A stretch of 64,000 nt of DNA. Origin: an uncultured Chloroflexota bacterium. Its GTDB lineage: Bacteria > Chloroflexota > Anaerolineae > Anaerolineales > Villigracilaceae. Of the stretch, positions 54,791 to 61,985 are shown one piece after another (positions within the stretch are counted from its first letter, which is position 1; each line of letters starts with the position of its first letter). The stretch is taken from the NCBI GenBank assembly GCA_900696595.1, contig CAADGT010000084.1:20802-84801 (forward strand), in the 5' to 3' direction. The notes below the pieces were generated by a model. It did no database searches. It had not been told where the DNA came from and saw only the letters and a program-made list of their open reading frames with translations. Made by a program: the position numbers and the translations under genes.

Positions 54791-55759
54791 ATGGACATCA
54801 TAACGATCATCGGCATTATCGTCGGCGTGGCGCTCGTTGGCGGGATCATCTTCGTGGTTGTGATCGGCGCCCGGGTCGCCCGCGAGACTCGGGGCGGAGA
54901 ATCAGACCTGGTGATGGCGCGGCTTGCCGAGGCGACACAGCGCGGCGAGAACGTTTCGCTCGAAGACATCGAACTTCAACAGCCGTTCATGGAGCGCGTC
55001 GTCATTCCCTTTGTAAAAAGGCTCGGCGAATTTTCCGCCCGTTTTACCCCGGAAAAACTTTTGCAGGAAACTTCGCTTAAACTTGAACTCGCAGGAAACC
55101 CCGGGCGAATAGATGCGCCGACATTCCTTGCGACCCGTTTTATCGGCGCGGCTTTGTTCGGCGGGTTGCTTACCCTGATCTCGAACCTGCCCCAGGTGAC
55201 GTGGCCGACGGGACGCATCATCCTCATCGTGGGCATATTCACCGTCCTGGGTTTTTTCACCCCCCAGATGTATCTTTCCAGCCGAATCACGCGGCGGCAG
55301 AACGAGGTACGCAAAGCGCTTCCAGACGCGCTCGACCTGTTGACCATCTGCGTCGAGGCAGGGCTGGGTTTCGAGGCGGCGATGTCGAAAGTGGCTGAAA
55401 AATGGGAGACCGAGCTATCCATCATGTTCGGGCGCGCCATACGCGAGATACAACTCGGTAAGACTCAGCGCGAAGCCTTGCGCGATATGGCGGATCGCAT
55501 CGGTCTGACGGAATTGACGAGTTTTGTCGCGGCGGTCATTCAAAGCCAGCTCCTCGGCGTGAGCATGGCGAAAGTCCTGCGAATTCAATCCGACCAGATG
55601 CGGATGAGGAGACGCCAGCGGGCGGAGGAGGAGGCGCACAAAGCCCCGGTGAAGATGATCATCCCGATGGCTTTGCTTACCTTTCCTTCGATCATGATCA
55701 TCCTCATGGCGCCCGCCGCCTTTCAGATTGCGGACGCCTTCGCTCCCTTTATTCGCTAG
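54791..55759 (+). CDS. tadC: Tad platform protein TadC
   Basis: A 322-residue paralogue of TadB with the same helix plan. The T2SSF domain shows LPDALDLLTICVEAGLGFEAAMSKVAE and a final IPMALLTFPSIMIILMAPAAFQIADAF. ATG 54791 begins 1 base after the tadB stop. No flp pilin, TadV-type prepilin peptidase, secretin or TadE/F/G gene follows in the window, which is unusual for a functional tad locus. Confidence 0.92.
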   Translation: MDIITIIGIIVGVALVGGIIFVVVIGARVARETRGGESDLVMARLAEATQRGENVSLEDIELQQPFMERVVIPFVKRLGEFSARFTPEKLLQETSLKLELAGNPGRIDAPTFLATRFIGAALFGGLLTLISNLPQVTWPTGRIILIVGIFTVLGFFTPQMYLSSRITRRQNEVRKALPDALDLLTICVEAGLGFEAAMSKVAEKWETELSIMFGRAIREIQLGKTQREALRDMADRIGLTELTSFVAAVIQSQLLGVSMAKVLRIQSDQMRMRRRQRAEEEAHKAPVKMIIPMALLTFPSIMIILMAPAAFQIADAFAPFIR

Positions 55760-55791
55760 CCCGATTTCGACCCAATTCTTATTTAACGCCG

Positions 55792-56535
55792 ATGAAAGAG
55801 GGTTCATTGACGAATTGGAGATATAAAACCTATCGCGCTGTTTGGGGCGCGCTTGACCTGCTCTTTCCGCCGGATTGCGCAGGATGCGGCAAAAAAGGAA
55901 CGCGCTGGTGCGGCGACTGCCGGAGCAGGACGATCGTACTCAACGGCCTGTTGTGTGAAGTGTGCGGGTTGCCGCAGAAACGGTCCGGATTATGCGAAGC
56001 CTGCGCAAACGAAAGACCGCCGTTTCGATCCCTGCGCGCGTGGACAGTCTTTGGGGAGCCGGTCAGGTCTGCATTGCACAGATTGAAATACTATAAAGAC
56101 CAATCCCTGGGAGATATGCTGGCGGCGGAGATGCTCCCATTTACGCGCGAACTGGGCTGGAAGATTGACATGATGACGCCCGTTCCGCTGGGGAAACAGC
56201 GAAAACGCAAACGGGGCTATAATCAGGTTGCAATGATTGCTATTCCTCTGTCCTTGGGCATGGAGTGGAAATATGCGCCGCGCGCGCTGATGCGCCGGAA
56301 GGAAACCCGCTCGCAGGTGGGACTGACCTATGAGGAACGCCGCGCAAATATGCACTGCGCGTTTGAAGCAAAGAGGTGGGTGAGCGGAAAGTCCGTTCTC
56401 GTCATGGACGATGTATCCACAACCGGTTCAACCTTGTCTGCTGCGGCGGAAGCCCTGTATCAGTCCGGCGCCAGGGACGTTTACGCGTTGACAGTCGCGC
56501 GCGCATTGCCGCATCATGATTTGGCGGCGGCGTAG
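55792..56535 (+). CDS. comF: ComF-family phosphoribosyltransferase-like protein
   Basis: A 247-residue protein. The N-terminal zinc finger has CAGCGKKG and WCGDC, then CEVCGLPQK and LCEAC, a double zinc-ribbon. The C-terminal phosphoribosyltransferase-type domain has RGYNQVAM, and the PRPP loop VLVMDDVSTTGSTL. ComF proteins aid DNA uptake in naturally competent bacteria; the presence of a Tad-type pilus locus directly upstream (33 bases) is notable. Confidence 0.93.
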   Translation: MKEGSLTNWRYKTYRAVWGALDLLFPPDCAGCGKKGTRWCGDCRSRTIVLNGLLCEVCGLPQKRSGLCEACANERPPFRSLRAWTVFGEPVRSALHRLKYYKDQSLGDMLAAEMLPFTRELGWKIDMMTPVPLGKQRKRKRGYNQVAMIAIPLSLGMEWKYAPRALMRRKETRSQVGLTYEERRANMHCAFEAKRWVSGKSVLVMDDVSTTGSTLSAAAEALYQSGARDVYALTVARALPHHDLAAA

Positions 56536-56576
56536 CGCGTTTGTGTTTGAAACTTAACAATAAAAAGGAGCGCATC

Positions 56577-57140
56577 ATGACGAATAAAGTGGAAGTTCAG
56601 ACACGTCACATCCGTTTGACCGAACACATCGAGGAGTATGTCAACAAGAAGGCGGGCAACCTTGACCATTACCTCCCCGCCATTGACGAGGCGCGCGTGG
56701 AACTTTCGCATCATCGGGCTGCGCGCGACGCAAACGACCGCAACGTCGCCCAGGTTACGGTCTTTGGCAAGGGGTTTACCCTGCGCTCGGAGGAACGCGC
56801 AGACGAAGCGCTCGCCGCCTTCGACAAAGCCATGGATAACATGCAGCGCCAGATCGAACGATACAAGGGCAAGCATTATCACGGACGCGGCGATGGACGC
56901 TCCGCATCCGAGGTGGCTGAAGAAATCATTGACGACGAGACGGGCGAACTTTCCCCGCTGTTTGCAAAGCGGAAGAAGTTCACCCTTTACCCGATGTCCG
57001 AAGATGAAGCGCTGGTGCAAATGCGCAACCTGGGACACGATAACTTCTTCATCTTCTACAACGTCGAGACCGGCAGGATTAACGTCCTGTATCGCAGGCG
57101 CAACGGAAGTTACGGCTTGATTGACCCCGAAGTAGGCTAA
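56577..57140 (+). CDS. hpf: Long-form ribosome hibernation factor HPF
   Basis: A 187-residue long HPF, which forms 100S ribosome dimers in stationary phase. Residues 1-100 are the ribosome-binding domain (VQTRHIRLTEHIEEYVNKKAGNL, split: HIRLTEHIEEYVNKK), followed by a linker and the dimerising C-terminal domain (FTLYPMSEDEALVQMRNLGH and FFIFYNVETGRINVLYRR) in its usual length. ATG 56577 is supported by AAGGAG at 56565-56570. It follows comF by 41 bases, and a repeat plus a terminator lies after it. Confidence 0.95.
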   Translation: MTNKVEVQTRHIRLTEHIEEYVNKKAGNLDHYLPAIDEARVELSHHRAARDANDRNVAQVTVFGKGFTLRSEERADEALAAFDKAMDNMQRQIERYKGKHYHGRGDGRSASEVAEEIIDDETGELSPLFAKRKKFTLYPMSEDEALVQMRNLGHDNFFIFYNVETGRINVLYRRRNGSYGLIDPEVG

Positions 57141-57216
57141 CCCGCAGGACAAGTCTGCGGCACACGGGTTTGACGGACTGCACGGACTGGCGCGGATTTA
57201 ATAGGAGGTTTTTCCC

Positions 57217-57250
57217 GTGAGAATCCGTGAAATCCGCGTAATCCGCGTCC
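57217..57250. repeat. 9-nt repeat AATCCGCGT after hpf
   Basis: GAATCCGTGAAATCCGCG and AATCCGCGTCC units repeat with a 9-nt period. This type of sequence is seen at many intergenic places in diverse bacteria (recollection). It lies in the 158-base spacer between hpf and the lgt-like gene. Confidence 0.6.
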
Positions 57251-57278
57251 AAAAGGACTTAAGAAACACTCTCTAACG

Positions 57279-57312
57279 AAAAGCGGGCTGACCTCGTTTC
57301 AGCCCGCTTTTT
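57279..57312. terminator. Bidirectional terminator at hpf and lgt-like gene ends
   Basis: AAAAGCGGGCTGA pairs with TCAGCCCGCTTTTT around loop CCTCGTT; the stem overlaps the lgt-like stop codon. It ends transcripts from both directions. Confidence 0.9.
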
Positions 57313-58033
57313 GATTCTTCGAGGAAGATCGCGCTTCGATCAGGACGAAGGAAGTTGCCAGCGCGACCCATGCCATGACCTGTGACTGGCGAATGCCGCC
57401 GAAGATGAGGATTGCGTCGGCGCGGAAGGCTTGCAGGACGAGTTGGGAGAAAGCCGTCAGCGCAGAGAAAGTAAGGAAGAGAAGCCCGGGGCGAAGACTC
57501 GGCTTGAAGCGCCAGACCAAAGCCAAAATCAGGGAGGAGGCGAGCGCGTCGTAGATTTGAGTCGGGTGGCGGGTCGCGTTCCAGAGATGAATCCCCCAGG
57601 GCAGGTCGGTTGGGATTCCAAACGCGCCCCCCGAGGCGAGGCGACTCAGCCCGAGTCCGATCCCGATCGCGGCAAAGAGGGGAGTTAGCGCGTCCATTGC
57701 ATTCCATGCGCCGATGTTGTTTCGTTGAGAGTAAACCAAAACGGCGATGAAACCTGCGGCGATGCCCCCCAGCGGGTCGAAGAGATCGGGATTGATGGAG
57801 AGGATGTCGGCCGGGCTTTTGCCGAAGATGCCCATGTGTTGCAGCGCATAAGAAATACGCCCGCCGACTACGAAGGCGATGAAACCGTGAAAGGCCAGGT
57901 TGTTGATGTCCGCTTTGCCGACGCCGGTCGATTCAGAGTTGCGCTCGGCGAGCGAGACGCCCAGCCATGCGGCGATGATAAGCAGGATCATGTGGCGCGG
58001 CGGCGCGAATATGGTTTGAAATGCTTCGAGCAT
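57299..58033 (-). CDS. Lgt-like prolipoprotein diacylglyceryl transferase
   Basis: A 244-residue protein with seven membrane helices and partial similarity to Lgt. Retained are FVVGGRISYAL (GGR motif), FDPLGGIAAGFIAVLV (Lgt region with GG but lacking the usual His-Gly-Gly), GIGLGLSRLASGGAFG in place of the usual R-x-G-N-F-x-N-x-E signature, and RHPTQIYDAL near the C-terminus, matching the family HPTQ-Y-E with Asp for Glu. Several catalytic residues differ, so it may not be a standard Lgt. It is in one unit with the TlpA gene. Confidence 0.7.
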   Translation of the reverse strand: MLEAFQTIFAPPRHMILLIIAAWLGVSLAERNSESTGVGKADINNLAFHGFIAFVVGGRISYALQHMGIFGKSPADILSINPDLFDPLGGIAAGFIAVLVYSQRNNIGAWNAMDALTPLFAAIGIGLGLSRLASGGAFGIPTDLPWGIHLWNATRHPTQIYDALASSLILALVWRFKPSLRPGLLFLTFSALTAFSQLVLQAFRADAILIFGGIRQSQVMAWVALATSFVLIEARSSSKNQKAG

Positions 58034-58034
58034 A

Positions 58035-58568
58035 TTATTTCAAGGCCTCTTCGATGCGCGCGCGGAGCAGGGCTTCGGACATTGGCCCGCCGATGACCAC
58101 TTCGGTAATGAGACCTTGCGGGTTGACGAAGTATGAAGAAGGCATGGAAGCGACCCGGTAGGCGCGGCTTGCTTCGCCCGCTTTGTCGAGCAGAATGGGA
58201 AAGGTCAGCCCGTATTCAAGCGCGAAGGCGGGAATATCCTGCGTCTTGTCTTGAAAGGCGCTGTTGACGGCGAGGACGACGAATCCTCGATCCTTGTATT
58301 CCCGGTACATTTTTTCAATGGCGGGCATTTCGGCCCGGCAGGGCGGGCACCAGGTTGCCCACATATTAATTAGAAGCGCCTGCCCTTTGAAGTCCGAAAG
58401 CGTGTAGGTTTCTCCCTCAAGGGTTTGGAGCGTGAAGCCGGGCGCGTAAAATCCGGTTTGGGGCGCGGACAAGGTTTCGGCCGGGGAGGCGTCGGAGGCG
58501 AGGGCGATCCATGCCGCTCCGGCGATTAGGATAAGGGTATAAAGAATTACGCGGTGGGTTCTATCCAT
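58035..58568 (-). CDS. TlpA/ResA-type membrane-anchored thioredoxin
   Basis: A 177-residue outer-face thioredoxin with an N-terminal signal anchor (about residues 7-24). The redox motif WCPPC is in INMWATWCPPCRAEMPAIE at about 77-81. The cis-Pro strand appears as VASMPSSYFVNPQGLI. Such proteins reduce apocytochrome c or exported disulfides. It is separated from the lgt-like gene by 1 base, and the window has an exported cytochrome c at 10.1 kb, though no direct link is shown. Confidence 0.92.
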   Translation of the reverse strand: MDRTHRVILYTLILIAGAAWIALASDASPAETLSAPQTGFYAPGFTLQTLEGETYTLSDFKGQALLINMWATWCPPCRAEMPAIEKMYREYKDRGFVVLAVNSAFQDKTQDIPAFALEYGLTFPILLDKAGEASRAYRVASMPSSYFVNPQGLITEVVIGGPMSEALLRARIEEALK

Positions 58569-58664
58569 GAAATTTAGAAGTAAAATTGAGGTTGTTTCTT
58601 TCCTTTCTCATCGTTTGCTCATACCGCGCATTTTGGGAGGGGCGGACAATCTCCGCATTCGATT

Positions 58665-59297
58665 ATGCCTTTTACCGACACGCTCTTTGTAGGAATTGAT
58701 ATATCGTCATCTCGCAAACCCTTTGCCTATGCGGCGCTGGATGGAGGGCTGAACCTTGTCGCGCATTCAGACGGCGGGCTGGATGAGACGCTTGCCTTTC
58801 TCGTCGGGCAACCTTCGGCGGCAGCGGCCGTCAATGCGCTGTCGGAAGCCGGGCGCGGAACTGCGCGCGAGAAGAAAAAGGAAATGGGACTGACCCTGGC
58901 GCGCAAACTGGAGACCATGGGCTTTCAACAATATCCGGCAGAGAATGCGCCCCATCAGTTCATGAAAACGCGTCCGGCCGCCGTTTATTCCGCGCTGGCT
59001 GGTTGCGCGCTCCTGCCGAAATCCTCCGTCGAAGGAAAACTTCAACGACAACTCCTGCTGTATGAGGTTGGCGCGCGCATCAAAGACCCGATGGATTTCT
59101 TCGAGGAGATCACGCGCTACAAAATCCTCAAAGGGCAATGGCCGCTCGACCTGCTTTACCCGCCGGGCCACCTCGACGCGCTGGCCGCCGCCTACCTTGC
59201 CTGGCTTGCCTTTCATAAACCCGAAAAAGTTTTCATCCACGACGACCCGCGCGAAGGGATCATTGCCCTGCCGGAAACCCCAAAGGAAAAATATTAA
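58665..59297 (+). CDS. DUF429-like predicted nuclease
   Basis: A 210-residue protein. The N-terminal [20 protein letters not shown] is the first strand pair of an RNase H-like fold with an Asp in [14 protein letters not shown] is another conserved-looking strand-loop, and the C-terminus has [14 protein letters not shown], matching the acidic Asp and helix found in DUF429 proteins. The activity of the family is predicted only. The next gene, tkt, begins 26 bases later. Confidence 0.6.
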   Translation: MPFTDTLFVGIDISSSRKPFAYAALDGGLNLVAHSDGGLDETLAFLVGQPSAAAAVNALSEAGRGTAREKKKEMGLTLARKLETMGFQQYPAENAPHQFMKTRPAAVYSALAGCALLPKSSVEGKLQRQLLLYEVGARIKDPMDFFEEITRYKILKGQWPLDLLYPPGHLDALAAAYLAWLAFHKPEKVFIHDDPREGIIALPETPKEKY

Positions 59298-59323
59298 GCG
59301 AAGCGAATGGTAAAATACCGCCC

Positions 59324-61300
59324 ATGACAACTCCCGAACTTCAAAACAAAGCCATCAACACACTTCGTTTTTTATCCGCCGACGCGGTGCAAAAAGCCAA
59401 CTCCGGCCACCCCGGTTTGCCGATGGGCGCCGCGGCGATGGCCTTCACGATCTGGACGCGCCACCTGAGACACAGCCCCCGCAACCCAAAGTGGATGGGA
59501 CGCGACCGCTTCATTCTTTCGGGCGGGCATGGTTCTGCGCTTCTCTACTCGCTCCTCCACCTGAGCGGATACGACCTATCCCTCGAGCAATTGCAAAACT
59601 TTCGCCAGTGGGGCAGTCTCACGCCCGGGCATCCCGAATACGGCTTGACCCCCGGAGTCGAAGTCACCACCGGCCCGCTTGGGCAGGGATTCGCCAACGG
59701 AGTCGGCATGGCCATCGCCGCCGCGCACCTCGCCGCAGTTTTCAACAAACCCGGTCACGAACTGATTGACCCGTTCATCTACGCCATCGTCACCGACGGC
59801 GATCTGATGGAAGGCGGCGCCGCCGAAGCCGCCTCGCTGGCGGGTCATCTCTCACTCGGAAAACTTATTTACCTTTACGACGACAACAACATCTCCATTG
59901 ACGGCTCGACCGACCTGGCATTCACCGAAGACCGCGCCAAACGCTTCGAAGCCTATGGCTGGCACATCCAGCGCGTGGACGACGGCAACGACGTGGACGC
60001 GATTGACTCCGCAATCAAAGCCGCCAAAGCCGACCCGCGCCCGTCGTTGATCCTTTGCAAGACGGTCATCGGCTTTGGCTCGCCGAACCGACAGGGGACG
60101 CAAAAAGCGCACGGCGAACCTCTCGGCGACGACGAACTCAACGCCGCAAAAGAAAATCTCGGCTGGGAGAAAGAGCCGCGCTTCCTCATCCCTGAAGACG
60201 TGTTGGCGTTTTATCGTCAAGCCGTGGATCGCGGACGCGAACTGGAAGCCGACTGGAAAATGCGCCGCGAAGCCTACTCGCGCCTTTTCCCCGACCTCGG
60301 CGCGGAATTCAACCGCCGCGTGTTGATGAACAAACTGCCCGCAGATTGGGAAGCGTCCCTGCCAACCTTCCCTGCCGACGCGAAAGGCATGGCGACCCGC
60401 GCCGCCTCCGGAAAAGTAATTAACGCCATTGCCGCAAAACTTCCCGAACTGATCGGCGGCTCGGCGGATTTAGCCCCATCCAACAATACAAAAATCGAAG
60501 GCGTTCCCGCCTTCCAAAAAGAATCGCCTGCCGGGCGCAACTTTCACTTCGGCGTGCGCGAACATGCGATGGGTTCGATCCTCAACGGCATGGCGGTCTT
60601 CGGCGGCGTGATTCCCTACGGCGCGACCTTCCTCGTCTTCGCCGATTACATGCGCGCCGCGATTCGCCTCGCGGCTCTTTCGCATTACCCGGCGATTTTT
60701 ATCTTCACCCACGACTCGGTCGGCTTGGGCGAAGACGGACCGACTCACCAGCCCGTCGAGCATTTGACCTCCCTGCGTTTGATCCCGAATCTCGTCGTCA
60801 TCCGTCCGGCCGACGCGAACGAAACCGCGCAGGCTTGGAAGGTTGCCATCTCGCGCCGCGACGGGCCCACCGCCCTGGCGTTCACCCGTCAAAACGTGCC
60901 GACGCTGGACGTAGGACATGCCTCCGGCTTGTCCCGCGGCGCCTATGTCTTGAAAGACTTCGGCGATCCTGAAATCATCCTCATGGCATCCGGCTCGGAG
61001 GTGAGTCTCGCCCTCGAAGCCGCGCAAAAACTGGCGGAGGAGGGCAAAGGCGTGCGCGTTGTCTCCTTCCCCAGTTGGGAACTGTTCGAGAAACAGGACG
61101 AAGCCTACCGCGAGTCCGTGTTGCCGAAAAACATCCAGAAGCGACTCGCCGTCGAAGCGGGATCCAGCCTCGGCTGGGAGCGATACGCGAGTTCCGTCAT
61201 AGGTATTGAGCGCTTCGGCGCATCCGCCCCGGCGAAGGTCATCTTCGAGAAACTGGGATTTACGGTTGAAAATGTTGTGGCGAAAGCGAAGGCATTGTAA
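59324..61300 (+). CDS. tkt: Transketolase
   Basis: A 658-residue thiamine-diphosphate enzyme of the pentose phosphate and Calvin-type pathways. N-terminal motifs [27 protein letters not shown] and [14 protein letters not shown] (the ThDP/Mg site) are conserved. The middle domain has [16 protein letters not shown] with the catalytic Glu and [19 protein letters not shown]. The C-terminal domain is present. Length is typical. It starts the sugar-phosphate operon tkt-rpiB-tal/pgi. Confidence 0.97.
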   Translation: MTTPELQNKAINTLRFLSADAVQKANSGHPGLPMGAAAMAFTIWTRHLRHSPRNPKWMGRDRFILSGGHGSALLYSLLHLSGYDLSLEQLQNFRQWGSLTPGHPEYGLTPGVEVTTGPLGQGFANGVGMAIAAAHLAAVFNKPGHELIDPFIYAIVTDGDLMEGGAAEAASLAGHLSLGKLIYLYDDNNISIDGSTDLAFTEDRAKRFEAYGWHIQRVDDGNDVDAIDSAIKAAKADPRPSLILCKTVIGFGSPNRQGTQKAHGEPLGDDELNAAKENLGWEKEPRFLIPEDVLAFYRQAVDRGRELEADWKMRREAYSRLFPDLGAEFNRRVLMNKLPADWEASLPTFPADAKGMATRAASGKVINAIAAKLPELIGGSADLAPSNNTKIEGVPAFQKESPAGRNFHFGVREHAMGSILNGMAVFGGVIPYGATFLVFADYMRAAIRLAALSHYPAIFIFTHDSVGLGEDGPTHQPVEHLTSLRLIPNLVVIRPADANETAQAWKVAISRRDGPTALAFTRQNVPTLDVGHASGLSRGAYVLKDFGDPEIILMASGSEVSLALEAAQKLAEEGKGVRVVSFPSWELFEKQDEAYRESVLPKNIQKRLAVEAGSSLGWERYASSVIGIERFGASAPAKVIFEKLGFTVENVVAKAKAL

Positions 61301-61318
61301 CGCCGACTTAAGTCGGCG
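61301..61318. repeat. Palindrome CGCCGACTT-AAGTCGGCG
   Basis: A perfect 18-bp palindrome starting right after the tkt stop codon, followed by CTACG. Palindromes ending in CTACG or GTACG recur (38857). It fills much of the spacer between tkt and rpiB. Confidence 0.65.
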
Positions 61319-61332
61319 CTACGGGAGAATCA

Positions 61333-61791
61333 ATGAAAGTGGCAGTCGGTTGCGATCATGCGGGTTTCCCGCTCAAGGATGTTGTCATCGAATCGGTCAG
61401 GGCGTTGGGGCATGAAGTCCTCGATGTCGGAACGTATAACACGGACGCGGTGGATTTCCCCGATTTTACAAAAAAAGTCGGCGGGAAGATTCAAAGCGGC
61501 GAAGCCGAGCGCGGAATTTTGATCTGCGGCTCCGGCATTGGCGCGGCGATTGCGGCGAACAAGATGAAGGGCGTCTTCGCCTCGATCTGCCATGACACCT
61601 ACTCCGCCGCGCAGGGCGTGGAACACGACGCCATGAACGTGTTGTGCATGGGCGGGCGCGTGATCGGGCCCGAACTGGTGAAAGTTCTTGTACCCGCATT
61701 TTTAAATGCCAGGTATCGCGGCGACGACCCCGGCGGCGAACGCCTGGCGCGCCGGGTGGGGAAGATCAAAAGGATGGAAGAGAACCAGTGA
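61333..61791 (+). CDS. rpiB: Ribose-5-phosphate isomerase B
   Basis: RpiB interconverts ribose-5-phosphate and ribulose-5-phosphate. The 152-residue product starts KVAVGCDHAGFPLKD, has the LICGSGIGAAIAANKMKGVFA anion-hole segment (short forms: ICGSGIGAAIAAN), the His-Asp pair in CHDTYSA, the VLCMGGRVIG strand, and the R-x-x-GDD helix near the C-terminus. The active-site base is Cys in LICGSG. GGGAGAATCA lies before ATG 61333. Confidence 0.97.
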   Translation: MKVAVGCDHAGFPLKDVVIESVRALGHEVLDVGTYNTDAVDFPDFTKKVGGKIQSGEAERGILICGSGIGAAIAANKMKGVFASICHDTYSAAQGVEHDAMNVLCMGGRVIGPELVKVLVPAFLNARYRGDDPGGERLARRVGKIKRMEENQ

Positions 61792-61967
61792 ATAGGGAAT
61801 AGAGAATAGGGAATAGAGAATAGGGAATAGGGAATAGAGAATAGGGAATAGGGAATAGGGAATAGAGAGTAGAGAGTAGAGAATAGAGAATAGTTATTGG
61901 AGATTAGCAAAACCATTCACCATTCACCATTCACCATTCATCATTCATCATTCACCATTCACCATTT
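61790..61967. repeat. Heptanucleotide array, GAATAGG/CATTCAC words
   Basis: First part (61790-61890): GAATAGG and GAATAGA units in a row, about 14 copies, ending with GAGTAGA. A short unique-looking bridge, TTATTGGAGATTAGCAAAA, follows. Second part (61912-61966): CCATTCA and TCATTCA units, seven or eight copies. It starts at the rpiB stop codon and ends at the ribosome site of the next gene. Confidence 0.92.
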
Positions 61968-61985
61968 CAAGGAGCAATCTTTAGC

